Virus record (IMG/VR): IMGVR_UViG_3300020411_003715
Span: 1 to 64,000 of that record
Length of the DNA stretch: 64,000 nt
Source: a virus
Strand: one strand, 5' to 3'
Shown: positions 18,000-27,027 of the stretch, in pieces
Layout: every line of letters begins with the position of its first letter
Numbering within the stretch: position 1 is the stretch's first letter
Translations under genes and position numbers: made by a program
Notes under the pieces: model-generated
Database searches by the model: none
The model's input: only the letters and a program-made list of their open reading frames with translations
Told to the model about the DNA's origin: nothing

Positions 18000-19088
18000 A
18001 TGATGACAGATCTCGAACAATACTTAACTTCTAAGGATGACACTGGCGTCAGCCCTCAAGAATTAAGATCTTTGGGCTCACGCGCAGCCACTCAATATGT
18101 CCAGGATAAAAAGCCTCTCAACGAAAGCATTTCGGAGATGGCGAAGTCTGCAGGGCTAAAAATTGAGCAGGTTCGAAGGGTTGCGGAGTACGCAAACAAC
18201 GAAACGTTTAACCGGCTGTTTAGGGCTGGGTACGATAAAAACATCACGTTCCCTATGGCAGACGCATCAGCCATCCTCCAGGCTTCTTCGGAAACTGGTG
18301 GTATGCAGAAATCAGCCTCCGCAAAGCCGTATCTTCCTAGCGGAGGCTACGTCGCAGGCCAAGAGTTTGTTTCCATTGAGGACGCGTTTGGCCCCACGGA
18401 GGAGTTGGAAAAGGTCGCAGGTATTTCCGACAGCGAGAGGCACACTAAAGGGCTTGAATTTGTCAGCCTCCATAGACATCGCGCCAACCTTGAGGCCGAC
18501 CTCGAAGGGGACGCAGACACATTTATGATTAGACTGGCCGCCCTGAGAGACCTTTGCAAGGAGGCAGCCAGCAGCGGATACAACCCAAGCACCGTGGGCG
18601 CAGCCATTGAGTTTGCTAACCCGTCTGATGGCCTTCTTGGTGTAATCAAGGCGGAACTGGGAGATGCCGTAGACTTTGGGCATATGAAGAAGCTTGCCAT
18701 GAATGGTATGGCGGTTATGCCCGGTAACCCAATCACAGGGCTCACTCAGGAGTTAGAGGGAGTCAGTGGGAAGCTTGTAGCCACGCAGCAGGCCATTCAG
18801 CAGGTCCAGATCGCAATGTCTAACCTGTTGAATATTCTAAGAGGTCCTGCTCCAGGCAGCGCTATGGCCAACACCGTCTTCAATCCAGGCGGGATGGGCT
18901 CACAGCCTGCCCCTCCACCCGATGCCGCTGGTGCCGCTCCACAGGCAGCCCCTCAGGGACCGCCCGCACCAGCAGCCCCATCACAAGGAGGCTCCCCTCC
19001 CGCAGGAGCGGAGGGAGCGGCCCCACCACAGCCCAGCGCGCCTTCTGGCGGTCCAGGTCTGGGACAACTATTTGGGGGTAATAAATGA
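18000..19088 (+). CDS. virion-type protein with Pro/Ala-rich C-terminus
   Basis: A 362-aa protein with GAGG six bases before ATG. The N-terminal ~260 residues are helical, with K-x-A motifs (MQKSASAK, LEKVAGIS, LCKEAASS). The last ~85 residues are low-complexity Pro/Ala/Gly (APAAPSQGGSPPAGAEGA) ending GQLFGGNK. No portal-like features despite following TerL. The stop overlaps the next start (ATGA). Likely a structural or internal head protein; family unknown. Confidence 0.6.
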   Translation: MMTDLEQYLTSKDDTGVSPQELRSLGSRAATQYVQDKKPLNESISEMAKSAGLKIEQVRRVAEYANNETFNRLFRAGYDKNITFPMADASAILQASSETGGMQKSASAKPYLPSGGYVAGQEFVSIEDAFGPTEELEKVAGISDSERHTKGLEFVSLHRHRANLEADLEGDADTFMIRLAALRDLCKEAASSGYNPSTVGAAIEFANPSDGLLGVIKAELGDAVDFGHMKKLAMNGMAVMPGNPITGLTQELEGVSGKLVATQQAIQQVQIAMSNLLNILRGPAPGSAMANTVFNPGGMGSQPAPPPDAAGAAPQAAPQGPPAPAAPSQGGSPPAGAEGAAPPQPSAPSGGPGLGQLFGGNK

Positions 19089-19759
19089 TTGACCCAAGAA
19101 GACGGATTGTGCTCCTGGAGAAAATGGCCGCAGACAAGACTGCTAGTCTTGATGAGCTTAGTAGAAAGTATGACGGCCTCCTTGAAAAAATTAAAGGCGG
19201 CGTAGACAAGGCGGCAAAGACCCCTATCGGGGGAGTCTCCATGAGTGACCTGGGCAGGAATCTTTCTGAGGGAGTTTGGAGTGGCCCTGGAAAGCTGGGC
19301 AAGGCTGGATACGAAAGCACAAGTGAGAAGTTGAAGCGCTGGCTCCTAGGTAAGAAGGCCACGTCCGGCCCGCAGGCTGGTAAGAGGCTTCACGCTGTCC
19401 CCGGTGGTCTGGGGGAGGGCATTAAGCAAATCAGCAAGGCTGAGTATGACGCTGTTAAGGCTGGCAAGAAGGCCGGTGAAGTTATGACGGGTAAGGTCGG
19501 AAAAGAAACGGCCTACTTCGGAAGGAAGTTTAGGCCAAAAGGTTTGGCCGGCTTAGTCATGAAGCACCCTGGCAAGTCAGGCTTGGCCGCGCTTGCCGCA
19601 TATTGGCTGCTTAAGGATAAGGGCTCAAGGCAGGCTGCTGGTCAAGTCGCCAGCCAGATTGCTCCAAAGCCTCAGCGCGGACTTACTGCTGACGCCCAAA
19701 AAGAGTGGGCAAAAGAATTAAATTACTCAAATCCGTTAGCTGAGAAGGCGTGGGGTTAA
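19085..19759 (+). CDS. basic virion-type protein, unknown
   Basis: A 224-aa Lys/Gly-rich protein, translationally coupled to its upstream neighbour through ATGA. Near the N-terminus LLEKMAADKTASLDEL contains two of the recurring K-x-A motifs. A short hydrophobic stretch near residues 160-175 (GKSGLAALAAYWLLKDKG) could be membrane-active. No family recognised. Composition is typical of packaged internal proteins. Confidence 0.55.
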   Translation: MIDPRRRIVLLEKMAADKTASLDELSRKYDGLLEKIKGGVDKAAKTPIGGVSMSDLGRNLSEGVWSGPGKLGKAGYESTSEKLKRWLLGKKATSGPQAGKRLHAVPGGLGEGIKQISKAEYDAVKAGKKAGEVMTGKVGKETAYFGRKFRPKGLAGLVMKHPGKSGLAALAAYWLLKDKGSRQAAGQVASQIAPKPQRGLTADAQKEWAKELNYSNPLAEKAWG

Positions 19760-19761
19760 TC

Positions 19762-20661
19762 ATGAAAAGTGTTGAGCAGGTTCTCAGGGATAAGCTAGCT
19801 AGTAAAAAAGAAAAGAAAGATCCCAGCGTTCTGAAGCACACCGCAGCCGGGGCTGCAGCGGGTGCGGGACTTGGTGTGGCCGAAACGCTTGCCAGAGGTG
19901 GGATCCTTTCCGTCAAGGGGACGGGAGGGGCGATTACCGGGGCTGGTCTCGGTGCGATAATCGGAGCCATCAAGAAGAAAAAGGCTAAGGAAGACAAAAA
20001 GAAACACGCCATGCCTGCGCATCAGGGCACTTGGACTGTTCCTCCTCCTGCAACCACTACCACTAGCGTCCCGAAAGTGGGAAAGAAGATTAGGCCGCTT
20101 AAAAACCCACACACAGCCCAGGCCGTGGGCACGAAGGGAGTTTCGACAATGGCGAGCCTGAGCAAGGTTTCTGGGGCAATGTCAAAAGAGGCTAGGTTTG
20201 GCGCACTCAAAGCGGGGCTCAAAAACTCAGCCATTGGGAAGATGTTCGCCTCGGCGTTAGCTGATGAGGGGGTTAAGTCCGGTCTCAAGAAGGCCCTTGT
20301 CTTCGGGACGGCCGGCGCTGGGCTTACTGCAGGTATTCGTGGAGCGGACGCCGCGATTGATTCTATCCGGAAGCCTCTCCATAAGCGCAGATCCTTTAAC
20401 AATATGATGGAAGACAATCCTTCCCTTAAGCGGGAGGATGAAAAAGATGTGAAGCGCATCTTCAACACGCTTCACAGGTTCAATCCTGAAATGGCATCAG
20501 ACCCACTTGTTTCGGGGTCCTTTATGCGAAGGGCGCTACAATTCAAGGAGGAGGGGATCCAGCCTGTTGATGTTAAAACGCTCGCAGAGGTAGGAAAGCT
20601 ATCACGAGAGGGTCGCAACAAAGAGAGTCTTTTAAAGGCAATGTTCGGCTCGGCTCTATGA
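19762..20661 (+). CDS. virion-type protein with one copy of the 27-residue tag
   Basis: About 300 aa. ATG 19762 is preferred because GGGG lies six bases upstream and it follows the previous stop; an in-frame GTG at 19750 is less likely. The N-terminal part has a Gly/Ala-rich segment (HTAAGAAAGAGLGVAETLA; GAITGAGLGAIIGAIKKKK). Residues encoded at 20104-20184 match the 27-residue element of the protein at 13201-14178 (KGVSTMASLSKV). The C-terminal half is helical and charged. Unknown family, probably packaged with or processed in the head. Confidence 0.55.
   Translation: MKSVEQVLRDKLASKKEKKDPSVLKHTAAGAAAGAGLGVAETLARGGILSVKGTGGAITGAGLGAIIGAIKKKKAKEDKKKHAMPAHQGTWTVPPPATTTTSVPKVGKKIRPLKNPHTAQAVGTKGVSTMASLSKVSGAMSKEARFGALKAGLKNSAIGKMFASALADEGVKSGLKKALVFGTAGAGLTAGIRGADAAIDSIRKPLHKRRSFNNMMEDNPSLKREDEKDVKRIFNTLHRFNPEMASDPLVSGSFMRRALQFKEEGIQPVDVKTLAEVGKLSREGRNKESLLKAMFGSAL
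20104..20184 (+). repeat. diverged fourth copy of the 27-aa tag
   Basis: Encodes NPH...GTKGVSTMASLSKV, matching the order and spacing of the three copies at 13342-13869, but in another gene 6 kb away. Confidence 0.55.
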
Positions 20662-20669
20662 GGGACTAA

Positions 20670-21377
20670 ATGGCTGAGGGCTCTAAAAACGATAGATCCA
20701 GGACCGCTGAGTTCCTTGCTTCAAGAACGGGCAAGGCGCTTACCGGTGCAGGCTTTACTGCTGCAAGCCTCCTTGCTTTGCGTAAGATTGTGGGTAGCCG
20801 AGCAATCTCCCGTAGCGGACTTGGCTCAAAGCTCTTGGCGAATCTTAAAAATAGAGACATAGCCACATCTTCAGGCTTGGCAGGAGCCTTTGGTGCTGGC
20901 TTTGCCAACTACGACAGAAACGACTACGCGAAGCACTTGGCGGCCAAGCTCAGGGCTGGGGACAAAGATTTTACCAAAACAGAGAAACGCTTCTTAAGTA
21001 AGCACATGGACCTCCGCACAACCCCTGAGAATAAGCGTAAAAAGGGCTTCAGCGATGTATATTGGTCCCCGGCAAAATGGGGCGCTACCAGCGCTGGACT
21101 TTCTGGGCTCGGGGCGCTGCTAGGATCTAAAACCAAGAAGGTGACCACCCCCGAAGGGGTGAAGTCGGTGTCTCGGTTTGCCTTAACCCCGAAAGCGGTG
21201 GTCCCTGCGGCGTTAACGTCCTTACCAACAATGGTGGGGGAGACTGCGATCCGGAGAGCTGTTCACGCCAAGGCGCTTGCAAGCAGGCTATCTTCTGGAA
21301 AAGACCTCTTCCCAGAAGAGAAGAAACTGTTGCAGACTATCAAAAGGTTGCGACAAGAGAAGGCTAGAAATGCTTAA
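20670..21377 (+). CDS. basic virion-type protein, unknown
   Basis: A 235-aa basic protein with GAGGG five bases before ATG. Two Ala/Gly-rich hydrophobic segments (TGAGFTAASLLALRKIVGS; GATSAGLSGLGALLGSK) resemble those in the two upstream neighbours, so the group may be paralogous in design. It overlaps the prohead protease start by eight bases. No recognised domain. Confidence 0.55.
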   Translation: MAEGSKNDRSRTAEFLASRTGKALTGAGFTAASLLALRKIVGSRAISRSGLGSKLLANLKNRDIATSSGLAGAFGAGFANYDRNDYAKHLAAKLRAGDKDFTKTEKRFLSKHMDLRTTPENKRKKGFSDVYWSPAKWGATSAGLSGLGALLGSKTKKVTTPEGVKSVSRFALTPKAVVPAALTSLPTMVGETAIRRAVHAKALASRLSSGKDLFPEEKKLLQTIKRLRQEKARNA

Positions 21378-23055
21378 ACTGCTCACATTCCCAGGGTCGG
21401 ACGATGACGGGAACATCTTTGTTCAGGCGATTGAGCCTGAGTCCGGACTCACCAAGATTGCTTCACAAGGAAAGCTATCCCAAGAAATAGAGGATTATAT
21501 ATCCTCCATCAGACCCTCTTCTTGCACTACCTACGTTATGGTTAACGCTCTGGGTGCAGGAGAGTATTACGGCAGTAATATTAACGGAGACTACTTTGAG
21601 GAGTCTGAGCTTAATCCCAAGGCGGACACTGAGCTTTCTGGGTTTCGGACCTTTGCTAACGCTGGTATATACAGACACCACAAGAACAAGGATAAGGCCC
21701 GGTCCATGGGCGAGATCGTTTGTTCTGCGTACAACCCGGTCATGCATAGGGTTGAGCTTATACTTAAGATTGATCGGAAAAAGGCTGAGGCTGAGGGGCA
21801 CGGTGATCTTCTAAGAAAGCTTGACGCGGGAGAGCATCCAGCCGTCAGCATGGGGTGCAAGGTCAAGTACGACATTTGTTCAATATGCGGGCACAAGTCC
21901 AAAACAAGAAAAGACTACTGTGTCCACACCAAGACAATGATGGGCAAGGTTTTTCCTGATGGAAGAAAGGTTTTTGTATACAACCCCAAGCCCAGGTTTT
22001 TTGACCTGAGCTTTGTTGTTATCGGAGCCGATCGAACAAGCTATGCAATGGCTAAGGTTGCTTCCGCACCCAACCCATCGTCTGCACTTGCGGCAGAAGA
22101 GGGTGGACTAAGGGATGGAGATGCGATTAGAAGACTCAAGACGAAGCTTGCTAAGAAGCAGAAGCTTTCTGAGATCTTAAAACGCGTTCCCGCAATGTCG
22201 TCCAAAGTAATGAAGCCTATTAACGAATCGGAGCCAGATATCCCACGCTCAGTCTTAAGTCGCCTTGGGGGCCACAGCCTAGACAAGGTTTTGACGACAA
22301 GCGCAGCAAGCGGGATTGTCCTTAAGCCGCGTGAGTATCAGAAGATAATTCTGATCCGTATCGGTAAGCCCGATATGGCGGAAAGGCTAGACCGCGCTGG
22401 GCACGTGTTCCCCCAGACTTCTGCTGTGGATAAGAGTGTTCCGCTTGGCCGTCCAAGCGATCACTCCCACAGCATTAGAAACTTATTGCTGAACATTATA
22501 CCGGAAAGAAGTATGTTCAGCCCGGTTCTGCATAAACGCATTACCGTTATTAAACCTTTAGGGGGTTCCACTTCCCCTGAGATGAAGCGTATGCTTCTGA
22601 TGCGAAAGCTAGGTAGCACTGTTGATATCAATCTATCAGATGACGAAAAAGGTCTTCTTAATAAGATTGCAGCAAGTTACAATGGTTATCGCATACAGCT
22701 TATGGAAAATATGCCTTCCATAGTTGATGATATTACTAGAGGTGATATAAAGTTGCTTTCCACGATTGACGACGGCGCAGGACTTGAGGACGCGTTTATG
22801 GGACCAGACATAACCAAAGAAGCAAAATTGCCTTTTGCGCTTCTAGGGGTTTTGCCCATGGCGTATCTTTACGGGGCTCATGCTCGAAAAGAGCGGGGTC
22901 AAGGTAAGTCTCTCGGCGCACTAGACAAGTTTGTGGAGCGGCATCCGGTTTTGGCAACTTCTGTTTTTGTTGGCCTTACTCGTCTAGGCGCTAAGATGCA
23001 TGGGGCGGGTATGTTTGGCAAAGGGATGGAGAAATTACTTGCTAAGATCGACTAA
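21370..23055 (+). CDS. prohead (capsid maturation) serine protease
   Basis: A 561-aa protein. I start at ATG 21370, overlapping the previous gene by eight bases, rather than at 21277 where the extra residues are antisense-like shadow. The N-terminal ~250 residues match phage prohead proteases: YGSNINGDYFEE, then FANAGIYRHHKNKD with candidate catalytic His103/His104, a beta-rich core and PAVSMGCKV with candidate nucleophile Ser160. A Cys/His cluster follows (ICSICGHK, DYCVH). The long C-terminal extension carries K-x-A motifs (LNKIAAS, ITKEAKL) and may be self-processed. Its place before scaffold-like acidic proteins and the capsid gene is the usual order. It would cleave scaffold and capsid precursors inside the procapsid. 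Confidence 0.8.
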   Translation: MLKLLTFPGSDDDGNIFVQAIEPESGLTKIASQGKLSQEIEDYISSIRPSSCTTYVMVNALGAGEYYGSNINGDYFEESELNPKADTELSGFRTFANAGIYRHHKNKDKARSMGEIVCSAYNPVMHRVELILKIDRKKAEAEGHGDLLRKLDAGEHPAVSMGCKVKYDICSICGHKSKTRKDYCVHTKTMMGKVFPDGRKVFVYNPKPRFFDLSFVVIGADRTSYAMAKVASAPNPSSALAAEEGGLRDGDAIRRLKTKLAKKQKLSEILKRVPAMSSKVMKPINESEPDIPRSVLSRLGGHSLDKVLTTSAASGIVLKPREYQKIILIRIGKPDMAERLDRAGHVFPQTSAVDKSVPLGRPSDHSHSIRNLLLNIIPERSMFSPVLHKRITVIKPLGGSTSPEMKRMLLMRKLGSTVDINLSDDEKGLLNKIAASYNGYRIQLMENMPSIVDDITRGDIKLLSTIDDGAGLEDAFMGPDITKEAKLPFALLGVLPMAYLYGAHARKERGQGKSLGALDKFVERHPVLATSVFVGLTRLGAKMHGAGMFGKGMEKLLAKID

Positions 23056-23148
23056 TCGCCATGAGGTATTGAGGTTGAATATCAGCCAAAGACAGTGCCC
23101 CCGGCAGGTCCACTTTAATTTTAAACGTAACCCTGGAGGGTACAGAAA

Positions 23149-23757
23149 ATGAACGAATTACTTGCACAAGCATATGGCACCGGTGCGAACATCGAGGCCA
23201 ACACTGGAGTTGAGAAGACCGCTGAGGCTGTTCTTCTTGAGGAACTGGAAAAGATCGCAACCGCTGAGGGCATTGACCTCAACGAGTTTGATGACAATGA
23301 CATCATGGAGATCATTGGCGAGGCTCTTGGCGAGACTCAGATCAAGACCGCTTCTGCCGAAGGCGAAGAGGTTGATGTTGAGGAAGGCGAGGCCAAGCTG
23401 GCTGAGGCTGACTTCTTGGGTCGCACCATGGCGCACGCTTTCTATGACGAGCTTACTTCCATCCAGCACACTGGAGTTGAGAAGACCGCTGGTCGCAACA
23501 GCGACAACTTCTTGATTGAGAAGACCGCTGCTGAGGGCGACATCGATCCTGAGTTAATGGCCGCTTTTGAGGAAGCTGCTGTTGCTCGTGCCAACGAGAT
23601 CATCGACTACCTCGACACTGGTGAAGTCAAGCAGTCTTCGGCTGCCTATGACGATGAGGAGCTTGACGGTGCGATCACTGAGCGTGCTGGTGAGCTTCTT
23701 GCCGAGAATGGTTATGATGTTGATGCAATTGCTACTGCTCTCACCGAGGCTGAGTAA
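23149..23757 (+). CDS. acidic, highly expressed scaffold-like protein
   Basis: A 202-aa, very acidic helical protein with a strong GGAGG ribosome site and strongly biased codons, indicating high expression. It contains repeated motifs (GVEKTAEAV, LEKIATAEG, QIKTASAEG, GVEKTAGRN, IEKTAAEGD). The first and fourth are also near-identical in DNA for about 23 bases (near 23203 and 23468). Position between prohead protease and capsid, acidity and repeated potential cleavage motifs suggest a scaffold or internal core protein. No sequence family recognised. Confidence 0.65.
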   Translation: MNELLAQAYGTGANIEANTGVEKTAEAVLLEELEKIATAEGIDLNEFDDNDIMEIIGEALGETQIKTASAEGEEVDVEEGEAKLAEADFLGRTMAHAFYDELTSIQHTGVEKTAGRNSDNFLIEKTAAEGDIDPELMAAFEEAAVARANEIIDYLDTGEVKQSSAAYDDEELDGAITERAGELLAENGYDVDAIATALTEAE

Positions 23758-23762
23758 TATTG

Positions 23763-23948
23763 ATGTCTGATACGGGTAAAAAGCCTGAACTTGATCGCCT
23801 CAAGAAGGTGTTTCGCCAAGCCAGCAAAGATGGGAAAACCTCACTTAAGGCTGGAAAGGCGGTCATGGATAAAGATCCTGACAAGGCTGCTTTGTTTACC
23901 CTATTAGCTGGTAATATTATCAGTAGTAGCAAGTCGCAGAAGCGATAG
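23763..23948 (+). CDS. 61-aa basic protein
   Basis: Begins MSDTGKKPELDRLKKVF at ATG 23763, five bases after the preceding stop. Lys-rich and helical, with an Ala/Leu-rich segment (DKAALFTLLAGNIISSS). The coding bias resembles its neighbour. No family recognised; perhaps a minor head component. Confidence 0.5.
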   Translation: MSDTGKKPELDRLKKVFRQASKDGKTSLKAGKAVMDKDPDKAALFTLLAGNIISSSKSQKR

Positions 23949-23953
23949 TGTGA

Positions 23954-23984
23954 CGGCCCCGCCCGGGGATGACTCGGGTGGGGC
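23954..23984 (+). terminator. GC-rich hairpin without a U-run
   Basis: GGCCCCGCCCG and CGGGTGGGGCT form an 11-pair stem (with G-U pairs) around an 8-9 base loop between the 61-aa gene and the next. No T-run follows, so this is more likely a partial terminator or RNA-processing/stability hairpin than a full terminator. Confidence 0.45.
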
Positions 23985-24005
23985 TAGTCCCCAGGAGAAA
24001 AGAAT

Positions 24006-24794
24006 ATGTCATCTTTAGATACACTGATTCAGAAGCTTGCTGGGGCACCATCTTCCGTTTCCGCGTCCGATAGCACCGAGGGTGAAGTACCGGTAGTTGA
24101 TCGCGTGGAACTCATCGATCCTGTATACGTTGAAAAGCTAGCCTCTGCGGTTGACTTTATTATGGATAACTGGTCCGGTGAAGAAGAGGTGCTTGCAACA
24201 GAAAGCGATACCGATCCTACTGAGACCAAGGAAGCTGCAGCAGAGGTTGTTGCCCCTGTCCAGAACCAAGCTCCCCCCGAAGAGACTGTTTCGGCGATGT
24301 CCGACCTTCTCCGCAATAAGCTTCAGGCCCGAATGTCTGAGAAGACTGCTGCTGCGGAACAGGAAACAAATCAAAACAATAAGGATGTTGCGGAGGCAAT
24401 TCTTGGAAAGCTTTTACAGCTTAAGTCCAGTGCTGACGTGGCAACCGATCTGGGAGACTCCGATAAGACGGCCCAACCTCTTGAGGATGAGGCTGCTCTA
24501 GAGGAAAGCTTCTCTGTAGAAGAAAACATTTATAGTGATAGTAATAACTCGGACGTATCAAATGATGCGGACGGCGACGCAGCGATCAAAGCGGCTTCCG
24601 CAGGTCAAAGTCTCGCAGATGTGCTGAATGCAGCACTTGGTACTGACGAACAGTCCGTCGAGAGCGCTTCAGAGGAAAGCGCGAAGACCGCTGGGGTTCG
24701 TGGTAGCGAAGAGTCAACAAAGACTCGTAAGGCAGCCACTCAGGTTCTCAAAACGAAGCTGATGGCAAAGGTCGGTGAGGAGGCACAATCATGA
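24006..24794 (+). CDS. acidic virion-type precursor with many K-x-A motifs
   Basis: A 262-aa acidic, Ala/Ser-rich protein with AGGAG before ATG. K-x-A motifs recur along its length (IQKLAGA, VEKLASA, SEKTAAA, SDKTAQP, SAKTAGV). The spacing suggests a polyprotein-like precursor cut into peptides during head maturation. Ends coupled to the next gene through ATGA. No family recognised. Confidence 0.6.
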   Translation: MSSLDTLIQKLAGAPSSVSASDSTEGEVPVVDRVELIDPVYVEKLASAVDFIMDNWSGEEEVLATESDTDPTETKEAAAEVVAPVQNQAPPEETVSAMSDLLRNKLQARMSEKTAAAEQETNQNNKDVAEAILGKLLQLKSSADVATDLGDSDKTAQPLEDEAALEESFSVEENIYSDSNNSDVSNDADGDAAIKAASAGQSLADVLNAALGTDEQSVESASEESAKTAGVRGSEESTKTRKAATQVLKTKLMAKVGEEAQS

Positions 24795-25138
24795 GCACAA
24801 TTAATCCTGATTCCACCCGAGAGGTTTTATCCAAGGTCCCAGACACCCTTAGGGCTCTGGTCGAGGAAAACACCAAACTCGCTTCTGCTCTAGAAGAGTA
24901 TCAGCGACGGGAAAAAGCAGAAGAAATCGTAAGCATGATGGACGCTCGTGGATTCTCTGACAAAGCAACTCCTTTCAAGAAGAAGGTAGCAGCACTGCTG
25001 GCTTCTAAGAAGGATTTGGGTGTTGTCAAGGAAGCATTAGCACTATCCGCACCAGACATGTCCTTTGCATCAATCTCCGATGTGCCGGAATCATCTGATG
25101 CAACTTCCGCTTTCGAGAACTTCCTTCTCGAAAACTAA
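24791..25138 (+). CDS. small coiled-coil protein ahead of capsid genes
   Basis: A 115-aa helical protein. LRALVEENTKLASALEEYQ reads as a short coiled coil. It is acidic at the C-terminus and has GGAGG before ATG 24791. Location immediately upstream of the head-surface and capsid genes suggests a scaffold or chaperone role. Unknown family. Confidence 0.55.
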   Translation: MSTINPDSTREVLSKVPDTLRALVEENTKLASALEEYQRREKAEEIVSMMDARGFSDKATPFKKKVAALLASKKDLGVVKEALALSAPDMSFASISDVPESSDATSAFENFLLEN

Positions 25139-25168
25139 CTTTTAACCTGTAAGAAGGAGAAATCCAAA

Positions 25169-25747
25169 ATGGCATTAGTACCATTACAGGCCAATAAGAG
25201 GCGGAGCGTTAGCCCTACCACGTCAACTCTTCACATGCTTGTCGAAGACGTAGACTGTAGCGCCCTCGCTGCGGCTCCTGAGGATGGCCAGTTTATTGTT
25301 GCAGTTTCCAAGACCGCCGGTGCAAACCCTGCGGACGAGGCGTTGTCAAACAACAACGCAGCGTTGACCACCGAATTAGGTCATGGACTTTGTATGGTAT
25401 GGGGGTCGGCCCAACGGTCTGACCGCTCTGCGCTGGGTGACCAGCGTGTTCCTGTTATCCGTAAAGGCGGCGGACGCTTTAAGACTAAGTTCTTTCTGCA
25501 CGAAGCTGGGGATCCCGCGATCTCGACCAAGTACGTTGAGGGCGCTCCCCTCACCGTGATGCACACACCCGATGCTGTCCAGGGTTCTGCTGATCGACTG
25601 ATGTTAGCTCCGGCTGCTTCCGCGAGCGGCAACAGCTGCTGGATTGTTGGTTACTGCGTCCGCGTGATCAATGACTCTCAGGTGTCTGGCACCGGTGAGA
25701 TTGAGTTTTACCTTTACGATCAACCACGACTCGTCGTGAAAGCCTAA
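25169..25747 (+). CDS. putative head decoration/capsid-associated protein
   Basis: A 192-aa, beta-rich protein with AAGGAG before ATG and highly biased codons like the capsid gene 16 bases downstream. The C-terminal strand pattern (IEFYLYDQPRLVVKA) and lack of charge clusters fit an exposed structural protein. Function inferred from position and expression signature only. Confidence 0.5.
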   Translation: MALVPLQANKRRSVSPTTSTLHMLVEDVDCSALAAAPEDGQFIVAVSKTAGANPADEALSNNNAALTTELGHGLCMVWGSAQRSDRSALGDQRVPVIRKGGGRFKTKFFLHEAGDPAISTKYVEGAPLTVMHTPDAVQGSADRLMLAPAASASGNSCWIVGYCVRVINDSQVSGTGEIEFYLYDQPRLVVKA

Positions 25748-25763
25748 TAAGGGGGATTGAAAA

Positions 25764-26957
25764 ATGTCTAGTGTACCTAGCGAAGTCCTCAACGAGCTTT
25801 TTGTTTCTAAGCTCGATAGTGAGGCTGGTAAAGAAAAGATTGCCGCCCTTGGTGGTGACTACATTCGTGACCGTCTGCGTGAGGAGAGTTTTGCTCGCAA
25901 GATTCTTCCCCCAAAGACTGTTTCCCGTTCTGACCTTCAGGTCAGTGTTTCCCATGATACCCTGGTTAAGATCGTAGAGGTCGAACCCCAGAGCCGTGCC
26001 ATGAGTATGTCTTTCCGAGGCCAGCCCTCGGTTAAGTACTACACTGGTCCGCGCTTTGAGGTGCCCTTCCACACGGTGGGCTCCGAGCGATACGAGCAGA
26101 CTGAGCAGGAGTTGATGGCATACACGATGCCTATTACGGAGATCATCCGTCGTAACATCGTGAACGATATCCAAGAGGTTGAGGACACCGTGTTCTTGAA
26201 CCACATGGAGTCGGCATGTCAGTCGCTTCAGCAGGATGCACAAGGCCTTACGTTCGGTGATGATTACGCTGCTGCTGCGGCGTTCTCCGCTAAGAACGTC
26301 AACGGAGGCGTTGCCGAAGTTGGTAAGGTTAAGGGTGTCGATGTCCTTCAGAACTCGGACTCTGCTCTTGCAGATGCCGCTGCTTGTGACGAGGATCTTG
26401 CGTTCCCCGTCCAGAAGGATGACTTCATTAAGCTGTTCCAGCTGTTCACGGGCTCGGGTAACCGAGGTTCGCGTCTGCGCTGCGATCAGTTCTTGATGAC
26501 TGACACTGATTTCGAAGACCTCAATGCTTGGGCTCATAGCGACATGGGTGACAAGATTGTTGGCGAGACCACCGTTGATGGATACAAGTACTCCACGGTC
26601 ATTGGCCGTAAGTTCGTTCGTACCCTGAAGACGGATATCCTGCGTCCCGGCAACATCTACGCATTCTGTGCGCAAGAGTTCTTGGGCGGCTTCTTGCTTC
26701 TCAACAAGACGAAGTTCTACGCTGACAAAGAGCGTAACCGAGTCTCGTTCGAGGCGTGGGAAGACATTGGTATGTACGTCGGTAACGTTGCCGGTGTGCG
26801 TAAGCTTGAGCTTTACGCTGGTTCTGTTGAGACCGTCACTGGCGCTCCCAACCCGAACACGCGTGCTGCGCGGCTCCCAGTGTCTGAGGAAGACCTCGGA
26901 TCGAAGAACAACCTTGTTGAGGAAGGCGAGACTTTCCCGAAGGTTACGTCCTTCTAG
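25764..26957 (+). CDS. major capsid protein, HK97-like
   Basis: A 397-aa protein with strong codon bias and a GGGGG-type ribosome site. The architecture fits an HK97-fold capsid subunit. A short helical N-arm ([20 protein letters not shown]) is followed by an E-loop-like region ([16 protein letters not shown]). The spine helix has [26 protein letters not shown], and the P/A domain ends [15 protein letters not shown]. The N-terminal EKIAALGG resembles the K-x-A motif of neighbouring head proteins and could be the maturation site. It lies after the protease and scaffold-like genes. No large delta domain is visible, consistent with separate scaffold proteins. Confidence 0.75.
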   Translation: MSSVPSEVLNELFVSKLDSEAGKEKIAALGGDYIRDRLREESFARKILPPKTVSRSDLQVSVSHDTLVKIVEVEPQSRAMSMSFRGQPSVKYYTGPRFEVPFHTVGSERYEQTEQELMAYTMPITEIIRRNIVNDIQEVEDTVFLNHMESACQSLQQDAQGLTFGDDYAAAAAFSAKNVNGGVAEVGKVKGVDVLQNSDSALADAAACDEDLAFPVQKDDFIKLFQLFTGSGNRGSRLRCDQFLMTDTDFEDLNAWAHSDMGDKIVGETTVDGYKYSTVIGRKFVRTLKTDILRPGNIYAFCAQEFLGGFLLLNKTKFYADKERNRVSFEAWEDIGMYVGNVAGVRKLELYAGSVETVTGAPNPNTRAARLPVSEEDLGSKNNLVEEGETFPKVTSF

Positions 26958-26968
26958 TTTGAATGTGG

Positions 26969-27000
26969 GGGGTGCTCTCGGCTTCGGTCGGGGGCATCCC
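26969..27000 (+). terminator. hairpin downstream of the capsid gene
   Basis: GGGTGC and GCATCC form a stem around an inner CTTCG-containing loop, 12 bases after the capsid stop. No T-run follows. It may attenuate transcription into the next genes or stabilise the abundant capsid mRNA 3' end. Confidence 0.4.
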
Positions 27001-27027
27001 TTGCATCTTTATCAGGAGATAATAATT

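Noticed and set aside
25668-26675. 335-aa minus-strand open frame
   Set aside because: Antisense to the highly codon-biased capsid gene; the frame is a by-product of that bias and reads as low-quality protein.
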